From contig CACWOZ010000016.1 of NCBI GenBank assembly GCA_902762655.1, forward strand, positions 1 to 42,649: DNA of 42,649 nucleotides. The letters run 5' to 3'. The DNA is from an uncultured Bacteroidia bacterium (GTDB lineage: Bacteria > Bacteroidota > Bacteroidia > Bacteroidales > UBA932). Below, piece by piece: positions 8,121-15,206 of the stretch. The notes under the pieces are model-generated. The model saw only the letters and a program-made list of their open reading frames with translations, ran no database searches and had not been told where the DNA came from. The translations under genes and the position numbers were made by a program. How positions within the stretch are numbered: the first letter of the stretch is position 1; each line of letters starts with the position of its first letter.

Positions 8121-9119
8121 TTAGTCGTTCAGATTGAACTTCTTGAAGACAACGACCTTTGCTTCCTTATCGACAGCGGCGATAGCTTCCTTGACAGTCT
8201 GCTTGCCGTCGCCCATCTGGTACTCCTGAGCCTCGAGGGTGTTCTCCTTGAAGAACTTGGCAAGACGCCCCTTGGCGATGTTCTCGATCATCTGTGCAGG
8301 AAGGTTTGCAGCCTTCTCAGCGCTGACGGTCTTGATGATCTCGCGAGCCTGTGCAGCCTGTTCGGGAGTAATCCATCCCTTGGCGGTATTGCTCTCGATG
8401 TGATCTTCGGAATCGACGTGTGCAGGGTTGATGCCAGCCTTCTTGAGGGCAGCGTCAACGGCCTTCTGCACCTGCTCTTCCTTGGTCTTCTCGACAGCGA
8501 CCTTGTACTCAGTGTCGACAACCTCCTTGGGGCAATCAGCCTCGGAAATTGCAACGGGGCTCATGGAAGCGACCTGCATGACGACGCCCTTTGCGAGCTC
8601 GGCGGGAACTTCCTTGTTGAAACCTACGATTGCACCGAGTTTGCCGGTGAGGGTGTGGATGTACTGGGCCACGAAGGGTGCCTCTACGGGAGCGTAATAA
8701 GCGATGACGGTCTTCTCGCCGGATTTGCCGGTCTGGACCTCGATGGCCTTCTGCACGGTGTTGCCGTCGGGCATCACACAAGCGAGGAGAGCCTCGGTGT
8801 CGGCAGGGAACTGGGCGATAGCCACATCTGCGATAGCATCGGCAAGAGCCTGGAAGTCGGCATTGCGGGAAACGAAGTCGGTTTCGCAACCAACGCATAC
8901 AAGGATACCCTTGCCGCCCTGGATGCGTGCCTTGACGGCACCTTCGGAGGTCTCGCGGTCTGCACGCTTGGCAGCAACGAGCTTGCCTTTTTCACGGATG
9001 ATGTCGGCGGCCTTCTGGAAATCGCCTTCAGCCTCTTCGAGGGCCTTCTTGCAATCCATCATGCCTGCGGAGGTCATCTTACGTAATTTCATTACGTCTG
9101 CTGCAGTAATGTTTGCCAT
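8121..9119 (-). CDS. tsf: translation elongation factor Ts
   Basis: A 332-residue guanine nucleotide exchange factor for EF-Tu. The N-terminal UBA-like domain has the hallmark TSAGMMDCKKAL at about 16-27, and the core starts with CETDFVSRN. The length is above that of E. coli (about 283) owing to insertions in the core, as is usual in Bacteroidota. It lies 12 nt after rpsB, the classical rpsB-tsf operon, ending at the terminator 8045-8072. Confidence 0.97.
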   Translation of the reverse strand: MANITAADVMKLRKMTSAGMMDCKKALEEAEGDFQKAADIIREKGKLVAAKRADRETSEGAVKARIQGGKGILVCVGCETDFVSRNADFQALADAIADVAIAQFPADTEALLACVMPDGNTVQKAIEVQTGKSGEKTVIAYYAPVEAPFVAQYIHTLTGKLGAIVGFNKEVPAELAKGVVMQVASMSPVAISEADCPKEVVDTEYKVAVEKTKEEQVQKAVDAALKKAGINPAHVDSEDHIESNTAKGWITPEQAAQAREIIKTVSAEKAANLPAQMIENIAKGRLAKFFKENTLEAQEYQMGDGKQTVKEAIAAVDKEAKVVVFKKFNLND

Positions 9120-9131
9120 AACTTCTGGGGT

Positions 9132-9989
9132 TTACTTGGATTCAACTTCGGGTTCTGCGGCGGGAGCCTCTTCTGCCTTGGGGGCCTCAGCCTCTGCGGG
9201 AGCGGCCTCTTCGGCCTTCTTTGCGCGGCGGCTGCGGAGAGTCTTCTCTGCCTTGGGAGCCTCTTCTGCGGGAGCAGCCTCAGCTTCCTTGTCCTTCTCG
9301 AGCTTGCGCTCTTCGAGGCCTTCCTGGATAGCGGTGCAAAGTGCGGTGAGAACGCATTCTACGCTCTTTGCGGCATCGTCATTTGCCGGAATCACATAAT
9401 CAACGGGAGTGGGATCGCAACAAGTATCAACCATTGCGAATACCGGGATATTCAGACGATTGGCTTCCTTGACGGCGTTGGCTTCTTTCTGGATGTCGAC
9501 CACGAACAAGGCTGCGGGAAGGCGGCTCATGTCGCGGATGGAGCCGAGGTTCTTCTCGAGCTTTGCGCGCTGGCGGTCGATCTGGAGACGCTCACGCTTG
9601 GCGAGTTTTTCGAATGTTCCATCCTCCTTCATCTTGTCGATGGTGCTCATCTTCTTGACGGCCTTGCGGATGGTGGGGAAGTTGGTGAGCATACCGCCTG
9701 CCCAACGCTCAGTCACTGAGGGCATGCCGACGGATGCGGCCTTTTCGGATACGATATCCTTGGCCTGTTTCTTGGTGGCGACGAAGAGGATCTTACGGCC
9801 GGATTTGGCAAGAATCTTCATCTCCTCTGCCGCCTCGTCTATCTTGACGACAGTCTTGTGCAGGTCGATGATGTGGATCCCGTTTTTCTGGTCGAAGATG
9901 TACGGAGCCATTTTAGGATTCCACTTGCGGGCGAGATGTCCGAAATGAACACCTGCATCAAGCAATTCTTGGAAATTTGTACGTGACAT
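9132..9989 (-). CDS. rpsB: 30S ribosomal protein S2
   Basis: A 285-residue ribosomal protein. The N-terminus (LLDAGVHFGHLARKWNPKM) and the core sequence (IIDLHKT, GGMLTNFPTIRKA) are diagnostic for S2. The last 55 residues form a low-complexity A/E/P/K tail with several EEAPKAE-like units, a lineage-specific extension predicted to be disordered. It is preceded by a structured leader at 9990-10118 and followed by tsf. Confidence 0.97.
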   Translation of the reverse strand: MSRTNFQELLDAGVHFGHLARKWNPKMAPYIFDQKNGIHIIDLHKTVVKIDEAAEEMKILAKSGRKILFVATKKQAKDIVSEKAASVGMPSVTERWAGGMLTNFPTIRKAVKKMSTIDKMKEDGTFEKLAKRERLQIDRQRAKLEKNLGSIRDMSRLPAALFVVDIQKEANAVKEANRLNIPVFAMVDTCCDPTPVDYVIPANDDAAKSVECVLTALCTAIQEGLEERKLEKDKEAEAAPAEEAPKAEKTLRSRRAKKAEEAAPAEAEAPKAEEAPAAEPEVESK

Positions 9990-10118
9990 TGTTTGTTTCT
10001 TGTTAATTGTTTTTCCCGCTGTGCGGGTCTCTTTTCTTCAAGGACAGGGTAGCGGCCTTGCCGGTCCCCGGCCTTTTCCGCAGTGCTGCAACTATCCTCA
10101 TGAGGGTTTAAACAGCAA
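9990..10118 (-). promoter_or_regulatory. structured 5' leader of rpsB
   Basis: The 130-nt leader folds into several hairpins when read on the minus strand: CCCTCATGAGG; a nested stem GCGG...CCGC enclosing GCCGG-GGA-CCGGC; and CCCGC-ACA-GCGGG about 25 nt before the ATG. Ribosomal protein operons are often controlled by a product binding such a leader, and S2 is known to repress rpsB-tsf in other bacteria. Control here is inferred only from the structure. Confidence 0.4.
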
Positions 10119-10123
10119 CTGTG

Positions 10124-10131
10124 CGAAAGTA
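10124..10131 (-). promoter_or_regulatory. possible -7 box for rpsB-tsf
   Basis: TACTTTCG, a one-mismatch TAnnTTTG, lies just after the rpsI stop on the minus strand. It would start the transcript at the head of the structured leader. No -33 box is clear. Confidence 0.35.
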
Positions 10132-10144
10132 AAACAGCGTGATA

Positions 10145-10534
10145 TTAACGCTTGCTGAACTGGAAGCGGCGACGTGCTCCGGGCTGACCGGGTTTCTTGC
10201 GCTCTACCTCGCGAGCATCGCGGGTGAGGAAACCTGCTGCCTTGAGAGCCGGACGATATGCTTCCTTGTCAACCTCGCAGAGGGCGCGTGCAATACCGAG
10301 ACGGATAGCTTCGGCCTGGCCTTTGGTGCCACCGCCGACGACGTTAACCTTAACGTCGAATTTGCCTTCGGTCTCAGTCACTGCAAACGGCTGGTTTACG
10401 ATGTAACGCAGGCTGTCCTGGGGGAAGAAGTCTTCCAGAGGACGGTCGTTGATGGTTACATTGCCTGCACCTGCTGCCAGATAAACGCGTGCAACTGCTG
10501 CTTTACGTCTTCCAAGGGCGTGTGTCTGTTCCAT
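10145..10534 (-). CDS. rpsI: 30S ribosomal protein S9
   Basis: A 129-residue small-subunit protein with the conserved [14 protein letters not shown] start, the [15 protein letters not shown] core and the basic tail ending in FQFSKR, whose last residues reach the P-site tRNA in the ribosome. It follows rplM after 9 nt, the conserved L13-S9 pair. Confidence 0.98.
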   Translation of the reverse strand: MEQTHALGRRKAAVARVYLAAGAGNVTINDRPLEDFFPQDSLRYIVNQPFAVTETEGKFDVKVNVVGGGTKGQAEAIRLGIARALCEVDKEAYRPALKAAGFLTRDAREVERKKPGQPGARRRFQFSKR

Positions 10535-10543
10535 TTGCGACTT

Positions 10544-10999
10544 TTAGATTTCGTTCAACTTAATGGTTTTGGGGTTCTGTGCCTGGTGAGGATGCTCGGG
10601 ACCTGCATAAACGTGCAGGTTGTGGAGGATCTTTTCACCAAGACGTGTCTTGGGGAGCATACCCCTGACTGCTCTCTCTACAAGCCTTTCGGGATGACTG
10701 GATGCAAGGATCTCCTTGGGAGTGGAGAACCTCTGTCCGCCCGGATAACCCGTGTAGCGGGTATAAACGCGGTCGGTCATCTTCTTTCCAGAAAGAGCGA
10801 CTTTCTCGGCGTTGATTACGATGACATTGTCGCCGCAATCCACGTTGGGAGTGAAGCCGGCCTTGTTCTTGCCACGGAGGACAAGAGCTACTCTGGAGGC
10901 CAGACGACCAAGAGCGAGATCCGTCGCGTCAATGACAACCCACTGCTTGTCTACAGTTGCTTTGTTAAGCGAAACTGTCTTGTAACTAAGTGTGTCCAC
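10544..10999 (-). CDS. rplM: 50S ribosomal protein L13
   Basis: A 151-residue large-subunit assembly protein. It shows WVVIDATDLALGRLAS near the start, GDNVIVINAEKVALSGKK in the middle and the conserved HPERLVERAVRGMLP and HVYAGPEHPH. It is first in the rplM-rpsI transcript, with a near-perfect promoter at 11060-11090 and a small leader hairpin. Confidence 0.98.
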   Translation of the reverse strand: MDTLSYKTVSLNKATVDKQWVVIDATDLALGRLASRVALVLRGKNKAGFTPNVDCGDNVIVINAEKVALSGKKMTDRVYTRYTGYPGGQRFSTPKEILASSHPERLVERAVRGMLPKTRLGEKILHNLHVYAGPEHPHQAQNPKTIKLNEI

Positions 11000-11039
11000 T
11001 GTCTTGATCTTTAATAGTTATACTTAAAAAAATTGCGAT

Positions 11040-11055
11040 CCCTTAAAAATAAGGG
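11040..11055 (-). promoter_or_regulatory. leader hairpin of rplM
   Basis: CCCTTA and TAAGGG form a 6-bp stem immediately after the predicted transcription start. It is short and may serve RNA stability or L13 feedback; neither is shown. Confidence 0.35.
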
Positions 11056-11059
11056 GCCG

Positions 11060-11090
11060 CAAAGATAAAAAATTATTTGCAATAATCAAA
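11060..11090 (-). promoter_or_regulatory. consensus promoter of rplM-rpsI
   Basis: On the minus strand TTTG (11090-11087), 19 nt, then TATCTTTG (11067-11060): an exact match to the Bacteroidota consensus. It lies directly after the stop of the cytochrome b gene, so the ribosomal genes have their own start of transcription. Confidence 0.8.
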
Positions 11091-11098
11091 ATGAAGCG

Positions 11099-11791
11099 CT
11101 AGGCCATCAGGAAATTTGCCTGGATGAAAGCGTTCACTGCAACTGCTGCAAAAATAAGGAAAATCAGGGTTGCGACGATGATGCCGATAACTTTCAGGCG
11201 TTTCATCCATGTCTGCCCGCTCCATCCTATGGTCTGGAACATGCTCCAGAAACCGTGGCAGAGGTGGAACCAGATGGCAACGAACCAAAGGAGATACAAT
11301 GCCAGGATCCACCATTCCCCAAAGGTCGCAAGGAGGAGAGTGTAGGGATTCTCCGCTTCTTTACCCATGAATTCCTGAAGTTGCATGTGAGCCCAGAAAT
11401 CGGTAAGATGGAAGAAAAGGGCGCCGAGAATGATGATGCCGAGCACGAACATGTTGCGTGCGCTCCAACTGTCGGTAGCGGCCTTGCTCGAAACCTCATA
11501 ACGCTTGACGCCGCCACGGGCCTTCATGTTCTGCCATGTAAGCCAGCAACCATAACCGATATGCACGATAAAACCAAGTGCAAGTACCGGCACCATTATG
11601 GTCACGATAGGAAGAGCCATGAAGTCGCAACCCTTCTGGAAAAGGCCGTCGGGAGCTCCGAAACTGCCAGTGAACGTGTCGATTACCGAGAAGAAGTTGA
11701 TGGTTCCATGCAGAAGCAGGAAGATGATGAGGAAAGCGCCGCTTATGGACTGAATGAATTTCTTTCCGATGGACGAGTTGAAAATAAACAT
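11099..11791 (-). CDS. sdhC: succinate dehydrogenase/fumarate reductase cytochrome b subunit
   Basis: A 230-residue membrane anchor with five hydrophobic helices. It has the start FNSSIGKKFIQSISGAFL and several helix histidines (LLHG, VHIGYG, FHLTDFW, FHLCHGFWSM) that can bind the two hemes, typical of the B-type anchor of Bacteroidota SdhC/FrdC. It passes electrons between quinone and the FrdA/FrdB subunits, which are normally encoded directly downstream. Here neither follows: the next gene is rplM with its own promoter. The start at 11791 fits the family; the longer open stretch to 11836 crosses the promoter. Confidence 0.88.
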   Translation of the reverse strand: MFIFNSSIGKKFIQSISGAFLIIFLLLHGTINFFSVIDTFTGSFGAPDGLFQKGCDFMALPIVTIMVPVLALGFIVHIGYGCWLTWQNMKARGGVKRYEVSSKAATDSWSARNMFVLGIIILGALFFHLTDFWAHMQLQEFMGKEAENPYTLLLATFGEWWILALYLLWFVAIWFHLCHGFWSMFQTIGWSGQTWMKRLKVIGIIVATLIFLIFAAVAVNAFIQANFLMA

Positions 11792-11813
11792 CTCTTTTAG
11801 TACTTTTGGTCTG

Positions 11814-11821
11814 CAAATATA
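11814..11821 (-). promoter_or_regulatory. -7 box of the cytochrome b gene
   Basis: TATATTTG on the minus strand, with TTCG 20 nt upstream as a possible -33 element. It is divergent from, and close to, the pyrH promoter. Confidence 0.5.
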
Positions 11822-11830
11822 AGGCATTTC

Positions 11831-11861
11831 TTGCAAGTTTGCGAATTTTCCGATATTTTTG
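11831..11861 (+). promoter_or_regulatory. promoter of pyrH-frr
   Basis: TTG (11831-11833), 20 nt, TATTTTTG (11854-11861). The leader to the ATG at 11888 is about 20 nt. Confidence 0.6.
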
Positions 11862-11887
11862 TTCTCCGCAAACCAACATTAAGCACG

Positions 11888-12592
11888 ATGTATAAGAGAG
11901 TACTACTCAAACTCAGCGGCGAAAGCCTCGGCGGTCCCGCAGGCAAAGGCCTTGACGAAGAGAGCCTGCGCAAATTCGCCGGCGAAATCGCCAAGGCGGT
12001 AAAGGCCGGATATCAGATTGCCATTGTGAATGGCGGAGGGAACATCTTCCGCGGCATACAGGGAATTGGAAAGGGCTACGACCGTGTGACCGGCGACCGC
12101 ATGGGGATGCTTGCCACCGTCATCAATTCACTCGCCCTGTGCAGCGCTCTGCGTTCCGAGGGCATCAAGGCTGAAGTATTCACCGCAACGCAGATGGCAC
12201 CTCTCGCACAATTATACACCAGGGACAATGCCGTGGCCGTTCTGGAAGAAGGCGGAGTTGCACTGATTTCCGGGGGCACCGGTAATCCATACTTCTCCAC
12301 CGACTCCGGAGCCGCTCTCCGCGCCCTCGAAATCGGGGCAGGCGCACTGCTGAAAGGCACCCGCGTCGACGGAGTATACACCGCCGACCCAGAGAAGGAC
12401 CCTACTGCGAAGAAGTACGATGAACTCACTTTCCAGGAGGCCCTTGTGAAGCACCTGAAGGTGATGGACCAGACGGCTTTCGCCCTCTGCGAACAGGGCC
12501 CCGTGCCCATCGTGGTGTTCGACATAAACACTCCTGACGGCCTGCTAAAAGTGCTGCAGGGTGAAAAGATCGGCACCGTAGTTCACGCATAA
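11888..12592 (+). CDS. pyrH: UMP kinase
   Basis: A 234-residue amino-acid-kinase-fold enzyme that phosphorylates UMP to UDP in pyrimidine nucleotide synthesis. It shows the KLSGESLGG phosphate loop near the start, the GGGNIFRG loop, DRMGMLATVINSLAL, and the TDSGAALRALE segment typical of bacterial UMP kinases. It is followed after 14 nt by frr; pyrH-frr is a widely conserved pair. The start at 11888 fits both the family and the promoter. Confidence 0.97.
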   Translation: MYKRVLLKLSGESLGGPAGKGLDEESLRKFAGEIAKAVKAGYQIAIVNGGGNIFRGIQGIGKGYDRVTGDRMGMLATVINSLALCSALRSEGIKAEVFTATQMAPLAQLYTRDNAVAVLEEGGVALISGGTGNPYFSTDSGAALRALEIGAGALLKGTRVDGVYTADPEKDPTAKKYDELTFQEALVKHLKVMDQTAFALCEQGPVPIVVFDINTPDGLLKVLQGEKIGTVVHA

Positions 12593-12606
12593 TAATCATT
12601 TCATAT

Positions 12607-13176
12607 ATGTTAACCGATAGAGCAAAAGAAATTCTCAACGCCGCCGAGCAGAAAATGCAGGAGGCCGTGTCGTTCCTGGAGGAAGACCTCAAGACATACC
12701 GCGTCGGAAAGGCCAATCCCTCCATCTTCAACAATGTCATGGTGAACTACTATGGCAATCCTACCCCTATCCCCCAGGTATCTTCTGTCAGCAGCCCTGA
12801 CGCCAAGACTCTTGCCATCCAGCCTTGGGAGAGGAGCCTCATCCCGGCCATCGAAAAAGCCATTCTCGACGCAAATCTCGGGTTCACCCCCCAGAACAAC
12901 GGTGAAATCATCCGTTGCGTCGTACCGGCCCTGACCGAAGACCGCCGCAAGGAACTCGTTAAGAAGGCCAAGGCCGCCGGCGAGCAGGCAAAGGTCGTGG
13001 TTCGCAACTCCCGACGCGACGCAATGGACCTGCTCAAGAAAGCCCAGAAGAACGAAGGCATGAGCGAGGATACCGAAAAGGAAGGAGAAATCGAGGTTCA
13101 GAAGGTCACCGACAAGTTCGTGAAGAACGTCGATGAAATCGTAGCAGCCAAAGAAAAGGAAATCCTTACAGTCTAG
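12607..13176 (+). CDS. frr: ribosome recycling factor
   Basis: A 189-residue protein that, with EF-G, splits post-termination ribosomes. The RRF signature is present (YRVGKANPSIFNNVMVNYYG; LTEDRRKELVKKAKAAGEQAKV; RNSRRDAMDLLKK). Length and motifs are standard. Its last 11 nt overlap the end of lpxK on the other strand, with no terminator between them. Confidence 0.98.
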   Translation: MLTDRAKEILNAAEQKMQEAVSFLEEDLKTYRVGKANPSIFNNVMVNYYGNPTPIPQVSSVSSPDAKTLAIQPWERSLIPAIEKAILDANLGFTPQNNGEIIRCVVPALTEDRRKELVKKAKAAGEQAKVVVRNSRRDAMDLLKKAQKNEGMSEDTEKEGEIEVQKVTDKFVKNVDEIVAAKEKEILTV

Positions 13177-14161
13177 CCAGAATCTGCGCGAATGCTTCTG
13201 CTTCGCCTTCTCCAACGAAAGAGACCCTCACGGGCACAGCGAACAGGCGTTTCCGTATAGATTCATCCACTTTTTTACAGTCGAGGACGCGGACAGCGTC
13301 CTTTTCTGTTGTAAGGAGGGCTGCAGTGGGATGTTTGCGCACAGATGCTGCGATTGTGCGGATATCGGCTCTGGAAAATTTATGGTGGTCGGGAAACTTC
13401 AGCACATCCACTATCTTATATGTATCGCTCAGGTATGCGCGCAGGGGGGTGTCGTCGGCGATGCCGCTGAAAAGGACAACCGTCTTCGAGTAGTTGTAGC
13501 GCGGATCTGCCTCTTCCTGCCATACCGCCACGGCGGCGTCGTAATCGACAGTAGTGAAAAATATCTGCTGTTCTTCGCGCAGACCGAGTTTTTCCCTCCA
13601 CCCGGCCTTCTCTTCGGCATCCATCTCGTGCGGGCATTTGGTCACTATTACAACATCGGCATCGCCGATGCGCGAAGGCAGGTCCCGGAGCCGCCCGAAT
13701 GGCAGCAGGCTGTCTTCGAATATTGGCCGCCAGTAATTTACAAGCACAATGTTCAGGTCTGCATGAAGTTTTTTATACTGGAAGGCATCATCAAGCACTA
13801 TTACATCCGCGCCAGCCTCCACCAATTTTGCACACCCTTCTACCCTGTTCTTGTCCACAGCCACAGCCACATCGGGGAATTTACGTTTGATCTGCACGGG
13901 TTCGTCCCCTCCAAATGCAGCGCTGCTGTCAGCAGTCAGCATCTGGAACCCCTTGCTCTTGCGCTTGTAGCCGCGCGAAAGGACGGCCAGGCCCGCATCC
14001 GGCCTCTGAGCGCGTAAGATGCGGAGAATCATCTCTGTATGGGGAGTCTTTCCTGTCCCGCCCACGGTAATGTTTCCAACGCAGATGGTGGGCACTCCCG
14101 CTCCGGGAGCCTTCCGCCAGACCTTGGCGGCGCGATTAAGAATCAAACGTTGTATCAGCAT
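13166..14161 (-). CDS. lpxK: tetraacyldisaccharide 4'-kinase
   Basis: A 331-residue inner-membrane-associated kinase that adds the 4'-phosphate of lipid A. The Walker A loop (GNITVGGTGKTP) follows a short hydrophobic N-terminus; DDAFQ and the LFSGIA and TEKDAV segments are typical of LpxK. Two starts are possible: 14161 (MLIQRLIL) and 14206; I prefer 14161. Either way it overlaps the end of the dus gene on the same strand (14136), so the two are co-transcribed and likely translationally coupled. Its presence implies lipid A synthesis, as expected for a Gram-negative. Confidence 0.92.
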   Translation of the reverse strand: MLIQRLILNRAAKVWRKAPGAGVPTICVGNITVGGTGKTPHTEMILRILRAQRPDAGLAVLSRGYKRKSKGFQMLTADSSAAFGGDEPVQIKRKFPDVAVAVDKNRVEGCAKLVEAGADVIVLDDAFQYKKLHADLNIVLVNYWRPIFEDSLLPFGRLRDLPSRIGDADVVIVTKCPHEMDAEEKAGWREKLGLREEQQIFFTTVDYDAAVAVWQEEADPRYNYSKTVVLFSGIADDTPLRAYLSDTYKIVDVLKFPDHHKFSRADIRTIAASVRKHPTAALLTTEKDAVRVLDCKKVDESIRKRLFAVPVRVSFVGEGEAEAFAQILARL

Positions 14162-15149
14162 AGCGTTCTGCAATATTGTCGAGTATCGAATATAATTCTG
14201 CCGCATCGAGGGTGGTAACCATCTTCATGCGGGTATCCTTGAAGTCCGGCAGGCCCTTGAAGTAGCAGGAGAGATGCCGGCGCATCTCATATATTCCCCT
14301 GGGTTCGCCCTTGTACTCCAGAGAAAGGGCCAGCTGGCGCCTGGCCAGGGCCACTTTTTCCTGAATAGAGAGCGGCGGGAGCTCTTCGCCGGTGGCCAGG
14401 AAATGCTTGACCTCCCGGAAGAGCCAGGGATGCCCGAAGGTGGCGCGCCCTATCATTATCCCGTCTACTCCGTAGCGGTCGAAGGCGTCGCGGGCCTGCT
14501 GCGGGGTAGCGATGTCACCGTTGCCGATGATGGGAATATGCATTCGGGGATTGTTTTTCACTTCTCCTATGAGGGTCCAGTCCGCACAGCCTTTGTACAT
14601 CTGGCAGCGGGTGCGGCCGTGGATGGTAAGAGCTTGGATACCAACGTCCTGCAGGCGTTCGGCAAGTTCAACGATTATCTTGCTGTCGTTATCCCAGCCG
14701 AGCCGTGTCTTCACGGTAACGGGCTTGCCCACCGCCTCTACCACAGCCTTGGTGATAGCCACCATCTTGTCGGGATAACGCATCATTCCGGAACCGGCTC
14801 CACGGCCCGCGATCTTGGTGACGGGGCAGCCGAAATTGATATCTATTACATCCGCACCGTGGCCTCCGACCAGTTCTGCGGCATGATCCGCCATCTTCGC
14901 GGCCTCTACCATCGATTCCGGGATATGCCCATATATCTGGATGCCCACCGGAGCCTCTTCTTCGAGCGTTTTCATCTTGGCGAGGGCCTTCGAGGCATCG
15001 CGGATGAGGCCGTCGGAGGGTATGAATTCAGTATAAACCATATCCGCCCCCTGCTCCCTGCAGAGGATGCGGAAACTCACGTCAGTAACATCCTCCATCG
15101 GAGCCAACAGCACGGGCCTGGGGCCCAAATCCAGATTCCCTACTTTCAT
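14136..15149 (-). CDS. dusB: tRNA-dihydrouridine synthase (DusB-like)
   Basis: A 337-residue FMN enzyme that reduces uridine in the tRNA D-loop. It has the APMEDVTD start, DINFGCPV with the catalytic cysteine and AGRGAGSGMM, the VKTRLGW strand, the IHGRTRCQMYKG segment and the FMN-phosphate motifs GNGDI and IGRATFGHPW. The start at 15149 (ATG) is preferred to an in-frame TTG at 15158 that lies inside the promoter. The promoter puts transcription start next to this ATG. It overlaps lpxK downstream. Confidence 0.93.
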   Translation of the reverse strand: MKVGNLDLGPRPVLLAPMEDVTDVSFRILCREQGADMVYTEFIPSDGLIRDASKALAKMKTLEEEAPVGIQIYGHIPESMVEAAKMADHAAELVGGHGADVIDINFGCPVTKIAGRGAGSGMMRYPDKMVAITKAVVEAVGKPVTVKTRLGWDNDSKIIVELAERLQDVGIQALTIHGRTRCQMYKGCADWTLIGEVKNNPRMHIPIIGNGDIATPQQARDAFDRYGVDGIMIGRATFGHPWLFREVKHFLATGEELPPLSIQEKVALARRQLALSLEYKGEPRGIYEMRRHLSCYFKGLPDFKDTRMKMVTTLDAAELYSILDNIAERYADTTFDS

Positions 15150-15155
15150 AGAATG

Positions 15156-15163
15156 CAAATTTA
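15156..15163 (-). promoter_or_regulatory. -7 box for dusB-lpxK
   Basis: TAAATTTG on the minus strand ends 6 nt before the ATG at 15149, so the mRNA would be almost leaderless. A TTG lies 17 nt upstream. Confidence 0.45.
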
Positions 15164-15193
15164 ACTCTTTTTCTGGTAGTCAACGAAAATTAT

Positions 15194-15201
15194 TACATTT
15201 G
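15194..15201 (+). promoter_or_regulatory. -7 box for the M24B aminopeptidase
   Basis: TACATTTG ends 5 nt before the ATG at 15207, so transcription should begin on or beside the start codon. The GTG at 15201 is part of this box and is therefore not the start. Confidence 0.5.
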
Positions 15202-15206
15202 TGATT

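Noticed and set aside
9132-9310. Ala/Glu-rich repeats at the end of rpsB as a DNA repeat array
   Set aside because: They are degenerate codon-level repeats of a disordered protein tail, not exact DNA repeats.
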